In this document: positions 7,889-13,791 of the stretch, one piece after another
How the letters are laid out: the number at the start of each line of letters is the position of its first letter
Position numbering within the stretch: the first letter of the stretch is position 1
DNA from: CAZKGE01 sp964636405
GTDB lineage: Bacteria; Bacillota; Clostridia; Christensenellales; CAG-138
Assembly (NCBI GenBank): GCA_964636405.1
Contig: CAZWSI010000032.1
Location: 1-19,433, forward strand
Direction of reading: 5' to 3'
Length of the DNA: 19,433 nt
Position numbers and translations under genes: made by a program
Notes under the pieces: generated by a model
What the model was told of the DNA's origin: nothing
Database searches by the model: none
Seen by the model: the letters and a program-made list of their open reading frames with translations, nothing else

Positions 7889-9141
7889 TGACAATCAGGA
7901 ATCAGGCTAGGGAGTTGGTTTGGGCGGCGGAACGCGCGCTGAACGCGGCGTTTGCGCGCGTGGACGCGATAGAGGCAGTCACGCAGCAACGTGTGCTGGA
8001 CGCGTTCCAGGCGGCGCGCGTGTCCAGCCGCCACTTTGCGCCCACAACGGGCTATGGCTATGACGATATCGGCCGCGACACGCTCGATACGGTCTTTGCG
8101 CAAGCCCTGTGCGCGGAGGCGGCCTGCGTGCGCCCGCAGCTTGTGAACGGAACGCACGCGCTGTATTTGTCGCTTGCGGGTCTGACCAAGCCCGGCGATA
8201 CGGTGCTTTCCATCACGGGCAAGCCCTACGATACCCTTGAGGAGGCTGTTGGGCTGCGGGGAGATGCGCCACATTCGCTCAAAGGCTGCGGGGTAGGCTT
8301 TCGCGTTGTGCCGTTGCTTTCGGATGGCTCGATCGATATCGAAGCCGCAAAAAACGCGCTTGCCTCCGACGCTTCCATCCGCGTGCTGTACGCGCAGCGT
8401 TCGCGCGGCTATAGCTGGCGCAACGCGCTGTCCGTTTCGCAGCTTGAAAACGCCTTTTTGGCTCTCCGCCATACAAGGTCCGATCTCGTTACGCTGACGG
8501 ATAATTGTTACGGCGAATTTGTCGAGGCTTCCGAACCGGTCGCCCACGGCGCGGATGTGATAGCCGGGTCGCTGATAAAGAATCCGGGGGGCGGCCTTGC
8601 GCCCACGGGTGGATACTTTGCAGGGAAAAAGGAGCTTGTGGCACGCATTGCCCAGCGCATGACCGTGCCGGGGATGGGAGGGGAGGTCGGTTCCTACGCG
8701 GCCTCATATCGCCCCTTCTATCAGGGGCTGTTTATGGCGCCGCACACTGTAGCGCAGTGCCTAAAGGGCGCGGCGCTTTTTGCAAAGCTTTTCGAGCTGT
8801 TGGGCATGGAAACGCTGCCGGAAAGCGGCGCGGTGCGCTCCGATATCATTCAGGCAATTCGTTTTGCAGACGAAAAAACGCTTGTGCGCTTTTGCCAAAG
8901 CATACAGCGCGCCGCGCCAGTGGACGCGTTTGCCGTGCCGGAGCCTTGGGATATGCCCGGCTACGCGCACCAGGTCATTATGGCGGCCGGCACCTTTGTG
9001 CAGGGCGCGACGAGCGAGCTAAGCGCCGACGCACCCATCGTCGCACCATATACCGCCTATCTGCAGGGCGCGCTCAGCTATGCGCACGCGCGCATCGCCG
9101 CCATGCTGGCCTGCGACGCGATGCTCAATACTGCCGAATGA
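7885..9141 (+). CDS. PLP-dependent methionine gamma-lyase/aluminium-resistance family protein (YnbB-like)
   Basis: This is a fold-type I PLP enzyme of about 418 aa. The region LTDNCYGEFVE, followed by IAGSLIKNPGGG, supplies the cofactor lysine (K232), and TGGYFAGK follows. This matches the family annotated as 'aluminium resistance' or methionine gamma-lyase-like (YnbB of Bacillus). The real substrate is not established. The start overlaps the miaA stop by 4 nt (ATGA); a second ATG follows at 7888. In Bacillus and clostridia this family sits close to miaA, often with hfq between them; no hfq is present here. The 3' end overlaps the convergent lexA by 17 nt. Confidence 0.88.
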   Translation: MMTIRNQARELVWAAERALNAAFARVDAIEAVTQQRVLDAFQAARVSSRHFAPTTGYGYDDIGRDTLDTVFAQALCAEAACVRPQLVNGTHALYLSLAGLTKPGDTVLSITGKPYDTLEEAVGLRGDAPHSLKGCGVGFRVVPLLSDGSIDIEAAKNALASDASIRVLYAQRSRGYSWRNALSVSQLENAFLALRHTRSDLVTLTDNCYGEFVEASEPVAHGADVIAGSLIKNPGGGLAPTGGYFAGKKELVARIAQRMTVPGMGGEVGSYAASYRPFYQGLFMAPHTVAQCLKGAALFAKLFELLGMETLPESGAVRSDIIQAIRFADEKTLVRFCQSIQRAAPVDAFAVPEPWDMPGYAHQVIMAAGTFVQGATSELSADAPIVAPYTAYLQGALSYAHARIAAMLACDAMLNTAE

Positions 9142-9766
9142 GTCCCACGACCTTGCCGATGATCTCAGCCTCGTCGTATGAAACCTCGATGACCGGGAAA
9201 TAGATATTTTCCGGCTGCAAGCGCAGATGATCCCTTTCGCGGAAAATGCGCTTGACCGTAGCCTCCTCGCCGCGAATGCGCGCAACGCCGATATCGCCGT
9301 CCTCACAGCGCAGACTGCGGTTGACCACGATGATATCATCCGGTCGGATGCCCGCGTCGAGCATGCTCTCTCCATCCACGTAGAGCATGAACAGCTCGTC
9401 GGCCTGGCTCCCGTGCATCAGTACGCTTGGCAGCGGAAACGCGTCCTCCACATTCTCCGCGGCGAAGATCGGCATGCCCGCCGCTACCTTGCCGACCAGG
9501 GGAACGGGGGCCGCGTTCTCCACGAACCGCTCTCCGGCCGGACGCGCGGCTGCGCTCTCGCAGATTACAAAGGCGCGCTGCTTGCTCGCGTCGTGCGAAA
9601 TGAGGCCCTTCGCCTCCATATTCTTCAGGTGCGTATGCACCGTGGACGGAGACTTAAGCCCCACGGCCAGACAAATTTCGCGTACGGTGGGGGGGTAGCC
9701 ACAGGCCTTTGAGTATGATACGATATATTCGTAAATTTCCCTTTGCGGATCGGCAAGCTTTTTCAT
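9125..9766 (-). CDS. lexA: LexA repressor
   Basis: This 213-aa protein is the SOS repressor. The N-terminal winged helix-turn-helix contains YPPTVREICLAVGLKSPSTV (residues 24-43). The self-cleavage site is Ala96-Gly97 (KVAAGMP). The catalytic serine is S134 (VDGESMLDAG) and the lysine is K172 (ATVKRIF). I chose ATG 9766, with GGGAGG 5-6 nt upstream; the frame is open further upstream but runs through the promoter and SOS boxes. The promoter carries two SOS-type boxes, so autoregulation is expected. The gene converges on the PLP enzyme and diverges from a cysteine-rich protein. Confidence 0.98.
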   Translation of the reverse strand: MKKLADPQREIYEYIVSYSKACGYPPTVREICLAVGLKSPSTVHTHLKNMEAKGLISHDASKQRAFVICESAAARPAGERFVENAAPVPLVGKVAAGMPIFAAENVEDAFPLPSVLMHGSQADELFMLYVDGESMLDAGIRPDDIIVVNRSLRCEDGDIGVARIRGEEATVKRIFRERDHLRLQPENIYFPVIEVSYDEAEIIGKVVGLIRQY

Positions 9767-9793
9767 TCGAGCCTCCCAAGCTTCTTTTGGGAC

Positions 9794-9822
9794 AGTATAA
9801 CATAAGAACAATTGTTTTGCAA
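9794..9822 (-). promoter_or_regulatory. lexA promoter
   Basis: On the minus strand TTGCAA (9817-9822) is followed after 17 nt by TATACT (9794-9799). The start point would lie about 20 nt upstream of the lexA ATG. The -35 and spacer are covered by two SOS boxes. Confidence 0.8.
9806..9819 (+). promoter_or_regulatory. SOS (LexA) box 2
   Basis: The plus strand reads GAACAATTGTTTTG with the palindrome AACAATTGTT. It fits the LexA consensus with one or two mismatches. It lies directly next to box 1, in the spacer of the lexA promoter, suggesting tandem or cooperative LexA binding. Confidence 0.6.
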
Positions 9823-9833
9823 ACATTTGTTCG
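9820..9833 (-). promoter_or_regulatory. SOS (LexA) box 1
   Basis: The minus strand reads CGAACAAATGTTTG, an almost perfect match to the Gram-positive LexA consensus CGAACRNRYGTTYC. It abuts the -35 of lexA and lies upstream of the divergent cysteine-rich gene, so it could control both. Confidence 0.85.
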
Positions 9834-9871
9834 GAAAATTTTAGTATTGCGGAATAATGGCGGTGATTCTT

Positions 9872-10153
9872 ATGAAAAAATGTGTTCTGGAAGAAAAAAC
9901 CTGTATTGATTGCGGGAGCAGTGATACGCGCTGCGAGTTGGATCCAAGCAAGGAATGCGACAATTGCTTTCGCTGCCTGGAGCAGGACGCGAGAGAATAC
10001 GCGGAGATTCCCATCGACTCCATTATTCTGGATGGGGACGACGCGGACGAAGATCCTTTTGAGGCGCACGACCCGGACAGCGAGCGCTACGTGGGCGAAC
10101 GCGTGTGGCATGTGCAAACCATCCCAGGCTGGCACGCCAAAAGGCTGCGCTAA
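9872..10153 (+). CDS. Small cysteine-rich protein divergent from lexA, function unknown
   Basis: This 93-aa protein has seven cysteines in its first 35 residues (C4, C11, C14, C21, C29, C32, C35), with the spacing CxxC and CDNCFRC. This suggests a metal or Fe-S site. Residues 48-75 are very acidic (DGDDADEDPFEAHDPDSE). I chose ATG 9872 because GGCGGTGAT, close to the full anti-SD match, lies about 6 nt upstream; ATG 9857 has no such site. The 5' region is shared with lexA and its SOS boxes, so damage-linked expression is plausible. I recall similar short proteins beside lexA in other clostridia, but I know of no assigned function. Confidence 0.8.
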   Translation: MKKCVLEEKTCIDCGSSDTRCELDPSKECDNCFRCLEQDAREYAEIPIDSIILDGDDADEDPFEAHDPDSERYVGERVWHVQTIPGWHAKRLR

Positions 10154-10188
10154 CGCCCGGGTAAGGCGTCGCCGTACTGCGTTTTCTG

Positions 10189-11235
10189 TCAATCGTCCCT
10201 TAGCTTAATCTTTTTTGCCGCAATGCGCTTGTTATCCTCGGAGCTTGCGGCGTAGTGCTTTTTTGTTGTGTTTACATCCTTGTGACCAAGCACGTCTGCC
10301 ACGAGATAGATATCCTGCGTTTCCCGGTAGAGCATGGTGCCGTAGGTGCTTCGCAGCTTGTGCGGCGTGATTTTTTTCAGCGGCGAGGCCACGACGGCAT
10401 ATTTTTTCACAAGGTTTTCCACGGCGCGCGCCGTAATGCGCCTGCGCTGCAGCGATAGAAAGAAGGCCTGCTCGCTGCCCTCGAGCGGAAGGATTTTTTC
10501 GCGCTCCGCAGCGTAATCAAGCAGCGCGCTGCGCACCTCCTCTCCAAAGGAGAGAATGTCCTCCGAGCCGCCCTTACGCGTAACGATGAAGGAATCGTTA
10601 TCAAAATCGACGTCCTCGAGATCGATGCCCACCAGCTCGCTGATTCGGATGCCCGTGCCGAGAAACAGCGTAAGAATGGCTACATCACGCACGCGCGTGT
10701 TCTTTTGGTATTCTTTCTGACGCGCCGAAAGCCCTTCGCCGCTCTCCGCGATATCCAAAAGATTGGCAACCTCGTTCGGTTCCAGCCGAATGATGGCTTT
10801 CCCATGTATCTTGGGCGTATCCACAAGCGACGCGACATTTGAGCTGATTTCCTCGCGCTTAAAAAAATACTTAAAAAAGGATCGGAGCGCGCACAGCTTG
10901 CGCGCCTTGGCTTGTTCCCGGTTGGTCAGCTCGCGCTCGCCCTTGCTGTACAGGCTCATGGATTCCATATATTGCTCGATATGGCAAGGTCGAATTCTTT
11001 CGAGATCGGCTGGGGTGAGGGACAGGGGGCTGCGGCCCTCAAACTCCGGCAAGTCGCTTACGGCAAAGTGAAAAAACCCGCGCAGATCCACCGCGTACGC
11101 ATAGCGCGTCAATACGGAGGTCGTGCTCTCGATGCCGCGAAAAAACGCGCCGCAAAACGGCGGCAATTCCTTGATGACCTCGCGCATAAGCAAGGTATAG
11201 TGTCTGGTTTTTTCGGTTTGATAGCTGTTCCTCAT
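10189..11235 (-). CDS. XerS-like tyrosine recombinase
   Basis: This 348-aa protein has a complete tyrosine-recombinase active site: R197 (GTGIRISELVG), K221 (TRKGGSED), H292 and R295 (PHKLRSTYG), H318 (LGHKD) and nucleophile Y328 (KKHYA). The length, the N-terminal SAM-like half and the blocks around RDVAILTLF and VTRKGGSED resemble streptococcal XerS, the single recombinase that resolves chromosome dimers at difSL. As with xerS, a dif-like site lies just upstream of the gene (31 bp before the ATG). AGGGTGAT precedes the start. A family phage-type integrase is the alternative, but no excisionase or phage genes adjoin it. The 3' end converges on the cysteine-rich gene. Confidence 0.82.
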   Translation of the reverse strand: MRNSYQTEKTRHYTLLMREVIKELPPFCGAFFRGIESTTSVLTRYAYAVDLRGFFHFAVSDLPEFEGRSPLSLTPADLERIRPCHIEQYMESMSLYSKGERELTNREQAKARKLCALRSFFKYFFKREEISSNVASLVDTPKIHGKAIIRLEPNEVANLLDIAESGEGLSARQKEYQKNTRVRDVAILTLFLGTGIRISELVGIDLEDVDFDNDSFIVTRKGGSEDILSFGEEVRSALLDYAAEREKILPLEGSEQAFFLSLQRRRITARAVENLVKKYAVVASPLKKITPHKLRSTYGTMLYRETQDIYLVADVLGHKDVNTTKKHYAASSEDNKRIAAKKIKLRDD

Positions 11236-11252
11236 TTAAATCACCCTATCAT

Positions 11253-11258
11253 AGTATA
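11253..11258 (-). promoter_or_regulatory. -10 element of the recombinase gene
   Basis: The minus strand has TATACT 18 nt upstream of the start codon. A -35 at normal spacing falls inside the dif-like repeat (near 11276-11281) and is a poor match. Recombinase binding at the repeat would probably affect this promoter. Confidence 0.5.
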
Positions 11259-11266
11259 ACACACAT

Positions 11267-11296
11267 CTATTCGTTAAAGGCAGGTTTAACGAATAG
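11267..11296. repeat. dif-like recombination site, copy 1 (perfect)
   Basis: CTATTCGTTAAA and TTTAACGAATAG form a perfect 12-bp inverted repeat around the 6-bp spacer GGCAGG. Two arms of about 11 bp around 6 bp is the standard layout of dif sites. The site lies directly upstream of the XerS-like gene. A second, slightly degenerate copy in the same orientation lies at 13703-13732, with 14 identical bases on its right side (TTTAACGAATAGTT). Confidence 0.78.
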
Positions 11297-11355
11297 TTTT
11301 CAGACTGTTCATGCTGCGCGGCGCAAATTGAATCCTTCGCCGGAAGGACAACCGC

Positions 11356-11796
11356 ATGTATCGACAAATCACCGACGCGCTCCACGGTCGCTACGGCACG
11401 CGCAAGCAACTCATGGCCTATGCGCTTGTCGCGTCCAGCACGCCCGCCTATCTGCGCCCCTGCGTGCGCTGCATCGAGCGGGCTATCCAGCAGATACCGA
11501 CCCGGCAAAAGCGAGAGATTCTCTCCCTGCACTACGTCACGGGCCTAAGCCTGCGCCAGATTGCGCAACACATGGCCCTTAGCTATCGCACGGTGTGCAC
11601 GCTCCAAGAGGAGGCCCTCGCGGCCCTCGAACAGCATTTGGCCTACGAATTTGGCAACTATTCCATCACCGAGGAGATCACGCCGGGCGCGCGCGCGCTC
11701 CAAACTGCGCAAGATCAAGTCGCAAGCCGCTGCCGCACCACCCTCGACCTCGCCGAACGCCTCAAGGAAGCCGAGGACGAAGAAAATGACGATTGA
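11356..11796 (+). CDS. Sigma-70 region 4-like DNA-binding protein
   Basis: This 146-aa protein has a single recognisable domain at about residues 47-95 (IPTRQKREILSLHYVTGLSL, RQIAQHMALSYRTVCTLQEE), which is a sigma-70 region 4 helix-turn-helix. No region 2 is present, so it is not a complete sigma factor. Such proteins occur in phages and small mobile elements of Firmicutes as transcription or copy regulators. GGAAGGA lies 8 nt before ATG 11356. The 3' end overlaps the rep gene by 11 nt, which suggests co-translation and a role in controlling rep. It is the first gene of the element. Confidence 0.75.
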   Translation: MYRQITDALHGRYGTRKQLMAYALVASSTPAYLRPCVRCIERAIQQIPTRQKREILSLHYVTGLSLRQIAQHMALSYRTVCTLQEEALAALEQHLAYEFGNYSITEEITPGARALQTAQDQVASRCRTTLDLAERLKEAEDEENDD

Positions 11797-12709
11797 CGAA
11801 TACGAGGCCATCTACATCGACCATCACGCTGACTGCGACGCTATAGCGGCGCTGCTGCGCTCCACGGGTGCGCCGGAACTCGCTGCGCGCGCCGGGCGCA
11901 TTGAAAGCTGCGCAACGAGCGTTACGGGCACGGTATGCCCGGATTGCGGAGAATTCCACGTGCAGCGTACCCAGCTATGCCGGGACAGGCTATGCCCCAA
12001 CTGCGGCTGGGTGCTCTCGAAGCTGCGCTATCATGCGGTGCTGGCGGCTGTCGAGGAGATCAACGCGACGCGCCCCGTGCGCGTGATGCACGCCGTCTTG
12101 ACCATCAAGCACGATGCTCAAAGCGACCTGCGCGAACTGGTTACGACGCTCACGCGCGCCTTTGGGCTGCTGCGCAAGATGGAAGCCTGCAAGCCCATCG
12201 TCGGGAGCGTGCGCGCGCTGGAACTCACGCACAGCGAACAGGCGGGCTTCCATCCGCATATCCACGCCCTGTTCCTCGAAGATCGCGCGTGCGCCGGGCT
12301 GACCCCTGCCGCGCTCCGGCGCGCATGGCGCACGGCGCTTGGCGCTGACTACGACCCCGAGGTTTGGTATCAAGAAAGCTACGCCGCCGATGGAAGCAGT
12401 GACCCCGCCGACGCTGTTCGGGAGGCGTGCAAGTACTCCATCAAGCCCGGCGCGCTCACGGAACTGGATGCGGGCGCGCTGGCTACCGTCGCAAAGGCGC
12501 TGCGCGGCGTTCGGCTCACCAGCGCGGACGGCGTGTTGCATGGCTGCCTACGCGCGTGTAAATGCCACTACCGCACCGACAGGGCTAAAACGGGCTGTGA
12601 GGCCTGCCACACGTCCATGGAGCCCGTGCGGACGCTCATCGAATGGGATTTCTCCAACCCCGGCTTCAAACGCTATGGCGGGGCGCTGGCGCGACAAGCA
12701 CCCGTGTGA
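11786..12709 (+). CDS. Rolling-circle replication initiator, Rep_1 (pC194/pUB110-type) family
   Basis: This 307-aa protein is an HUH endonuclease that would nick the plus origin and prime rolling-circle replication. Motifs: an N-terminal zinc-type cluster (CPDC 51-54, C65, CPNCGW from 70), AVLTIKHD (103-110), RALELTHSEQ followed by the metal-binding HPHIH (156-160), and the active-site segment REACKYSIKP with E213 and Y217. The E-x3-Y spacing matches Glu210/Tyr214 described for pC194 RepA. I chose ATG 11786, with GAGGA 8 nt upstream; the frame is open further upstream but has no similarity there. It looks complete. A strong hairpin follows at 12752. Confidence 0.88.
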   Translation: MTIDEYEAIYIDHHADCDAIAALLRSTGAPELAARAGRIESCATSVTGTVCPDCGEFHVQRTQLCRDRLCPNCGWVLSKLRYHAVLAAVEEINATRPVRVMHAVLTIKHDAQSDLRELVTTLTRAFGLLRKMEACKPIVGSVRALELTHSEQAGFHPHIHALFLEDRACAGLTPAALRRAWRTALGADYDPEVWYQESYAADGSSDPADAVREACKYSIKPGALTELDAGALATVAKALRGVRLTSADGVLHGCLRACKCHYRTDRAKTGCEACHTSMEPVRTLIEWDFSNPGFKRYGGALARQAPV

Positions 12710-12751
12710 CGATTCGCAGACGCTCACCTCCCAAGGGAGCATACCACAAAC

Positions 12752-12777
12752 ACGGCCCGCCGCACAAGGCGGGCCGT
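12752..12777. terminator. Strong hairpin after rep, possible terminator
   Basis: ACGGCCCGCC and GGCGGGCCGT form a perfect 10-bp stem with loop GCACAA. The downstream sequence TGTAAA has no real U-tract, so this may be an inefficient terminator, an mRNA-stabilising hairpin or a replication structure. Confidence 0.5.
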
Positions 12778-12835
12778 TGTAAACGCCTTGCGGGCGCTGG
12801 CGCGCTGTGATAAGCTGGAAGCGGAGGTGATGAGC

Positions 12836-13234
12836 ATGACGATGGAACAGGCCTTGCAGGAGGCCGCCGATGCGGGGGCGCTGTACGCGATGGATTGCGG
12901 AGACGGCGCGCGCTACGAGGCGCAAGCGCTCTGCGCTTGCGCCGAGTGCGCCCGCCATGGAGCCGAATACGCATACGATGCAGCGCACTGGCGCATTGTG
13001 GAAAGCCGCGACGGCGCGCCCACCGGGCTTGTGCTGCTGTGTGGAGGAACCAAGCTGGAATTGCATCGCCGATGCTCGCGCATGTCGCTGGATGCGCTGT
13101 CGCGCCGCTCTGGCTTGTCGGCCCGGCGCATCGCCCGGCTTGAGGGAGGCGAGCGGGATTTGGGCGCGCTACAGGCGCGTACCGTGCTTCGGCTCGCGCG
13201 CGCGCTGGATACCACTGTAGAGTCCTTGCTCTAG
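12836..13234 (+). CDS. Protein with C-terminal XRE-type helix-turn-helix
   Basis: This is a 132-aa protein. Residues about 83-132 (MSLDALSRRSGLSARRIARL and onward to the C-terminus) form a clear XRE/Cro-like helix-turn-helix. The N-terminal 80 residues are not recognised; they include CACAEC (33-38) and a hydrophobic GLVLLCGG. I chose ATG 12836, placed 8 nt after GGAGG; ATG 12830 is only 2 nt from it. Most XRE proteins carry the helix-turn-helix at the N-terminus, so the layout is less common. In this element it is a candidate copy-number or lysogeny-like regulator, but that is inference. Confidence 0.75.
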   Translation: MTMEQALQEAADAGALYAMDCGDGARYEAQALCACAECARHGAEYAYDAAHWRIVESRDGAPTGLVLLCGGTKLELHRRCSRMSLDALSRRSGLSARRIARLEGGERDLGALQARTVLRLARALDTTVESLL

Positions 13235-13540
13235 CTCCCCTTCCCTTCACCGAGAGCGCGGGCGCGGGCAAAACTGCGCGGCCCGCTTTTGCCGGGGGCA
13301 AAGCCCACGGCAAAAGAACCGCTGCGTGAGTCCCCGCAGGGGGCTTGCCGGGACGGCACGCCCCCGAGGAAGCCCCCAGCAGGGGTTTGTCCCCCCCGGT
13401 CAAATCCTACCGCTTGAAGGGGGGCGCGGCAGGAAAAGGGGGGGAAGGCCCGCCGCCGGGGACGGCGGGCCGCCGGGGGGGGGGAAAACCCACCGGGGGC
13501 TATAATTCCTTGGCCGCGCACGGCCCGTCCCCCGCGCCTT
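13235..13540. other. GC-rich non-coding region with nested hairpins
   Basis: I see no credible gene. Three strong inverted repeats occur: CTTTTGCCG/CGGCAAAAG (13286-13294/13308-13316) enclosing GGGC-AAA-GCCC; GGGGGC/GCCCCC (13339-13344/13360-13365) enclosing TGCCG-GGA-CGGCA; and GGCCCGCCG/CGGCGGGCC (13447-13455/13463-13471). A run of ten G follows at 13475-13484, and G/C runs are frequent. In a small rolling-circle element such structures could be a single-strand origin, a transfer origin or transcription stops. None is proven. Confidence 0.6.
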
Positions 13541-13560
13541 TCTACCATCTTGATAATTTA
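13541..13560 (+). other. Candidate rolling-circle double-strand origin (nick region)
   Basis: CTTGATA at 13549-13555, within CTTTCTACCATCTTGATAAT, closely resembles the nick region of pC194/pUB110 plasmids, where Rep cuts within CTTGATA. The GC-rich tract ends here and the next 50 bp are AT-rich, with an ATAGAT/ATCTAT repeat (13575-13580/13596-13601). The Rep_1 family gene in the same element is the matching enzyme. Confidence 0.6.
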
Positions 13561-13702
13561 TAATTTAGAAACAAATAGATTGACGATTTAAGCCCATCTA
13601 TGATACCTTAAAAGCGACGAAGGAAGCCCGCGCAGCATGAACAGAGCAAAACTAGCGCTGCGCAACCGCCCAGCCGCGCAAAGCGCGGCGCGCGGTGTGC
13701 TC

Positions 13703-13732
13703 GCTTTCGTTAAACCGGGTTTTAACGAATAG
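13703..13732. repeat. dif-like recombination site, copy 2
   Basis: TTCGTTAAA (13706-13714), spacer CCGGGT and TTTAACGAATAG (13721-13732) repeat the arm structure of copy 1. The right half shares TTTAACGAATAGTT exactly; the left arm keeps 9 of the inner bases. The 6-bp spacer differs from copy 1 (GGCAGG). It marks the right end of the element, before the rnhA 3' region. Confidence 0.72.
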
Positions 13733-13791
13733 TTGTTGCAAGAAATTCATTTCATTCTGAGTTATCGGAAGATCAAAAAGATATCTGTGAA

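Larger units (their letters stand above)
11267..13732 (+). mobile_element. Putative dif-integrated rolling-circle element (about 2.4 kb)
   Basis: The two copies of the dif-like site bracket three plus-strand genes (sigma-region-4-like protein, Rep_1 initiator, XRE-domain protein), GC-rich hairpins and a CTTGATA origin-like sequence. Genes on both sides run on the minus strand. No recombinase is inside, so integration would rely on the neighbouring XerS-like enzyme. The exact crossover points cannot be fixed; they lie within the two 6-bp spacers. A decayed plasmid remnant is the alternative reading, but all three genes are intact and well provided with ribosome sites. Confidence 0.7.

Noticed and set aside
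10154..10188. Terminator or third dif-like copy between the cysteine-rich gene and the recombinase
   Set aside because: Only a minimal GGCG/CGCC pairing without a T-run is present, and no TTCGTTAAA or TTTAACGAA sequence occurs. The absence of a third copy supports the recombinase being outside the element.
9767..10192. Upstream extension of the lexA reading frame
   Set aside because: It crosses the lexA promoter and SOS boxes and lies antisense to the cysteine-rich gene.
11561..11785. Upstream extension of the rep reading frame
   Set aside because: It overlaps the sigma-like gene in another frame and encodes low-complexity Arg/Ala/Ser sequence; ATG 11786 has a good ribosome site and begins the recognisable protein.
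13231..13563. Open frames on both strands in the GC-rich part of the element
   Set aside because: They arise from biased G/C runs, have repetitive Gly/Arg/Pro composition, and overlap hairpins and the origin candidate.
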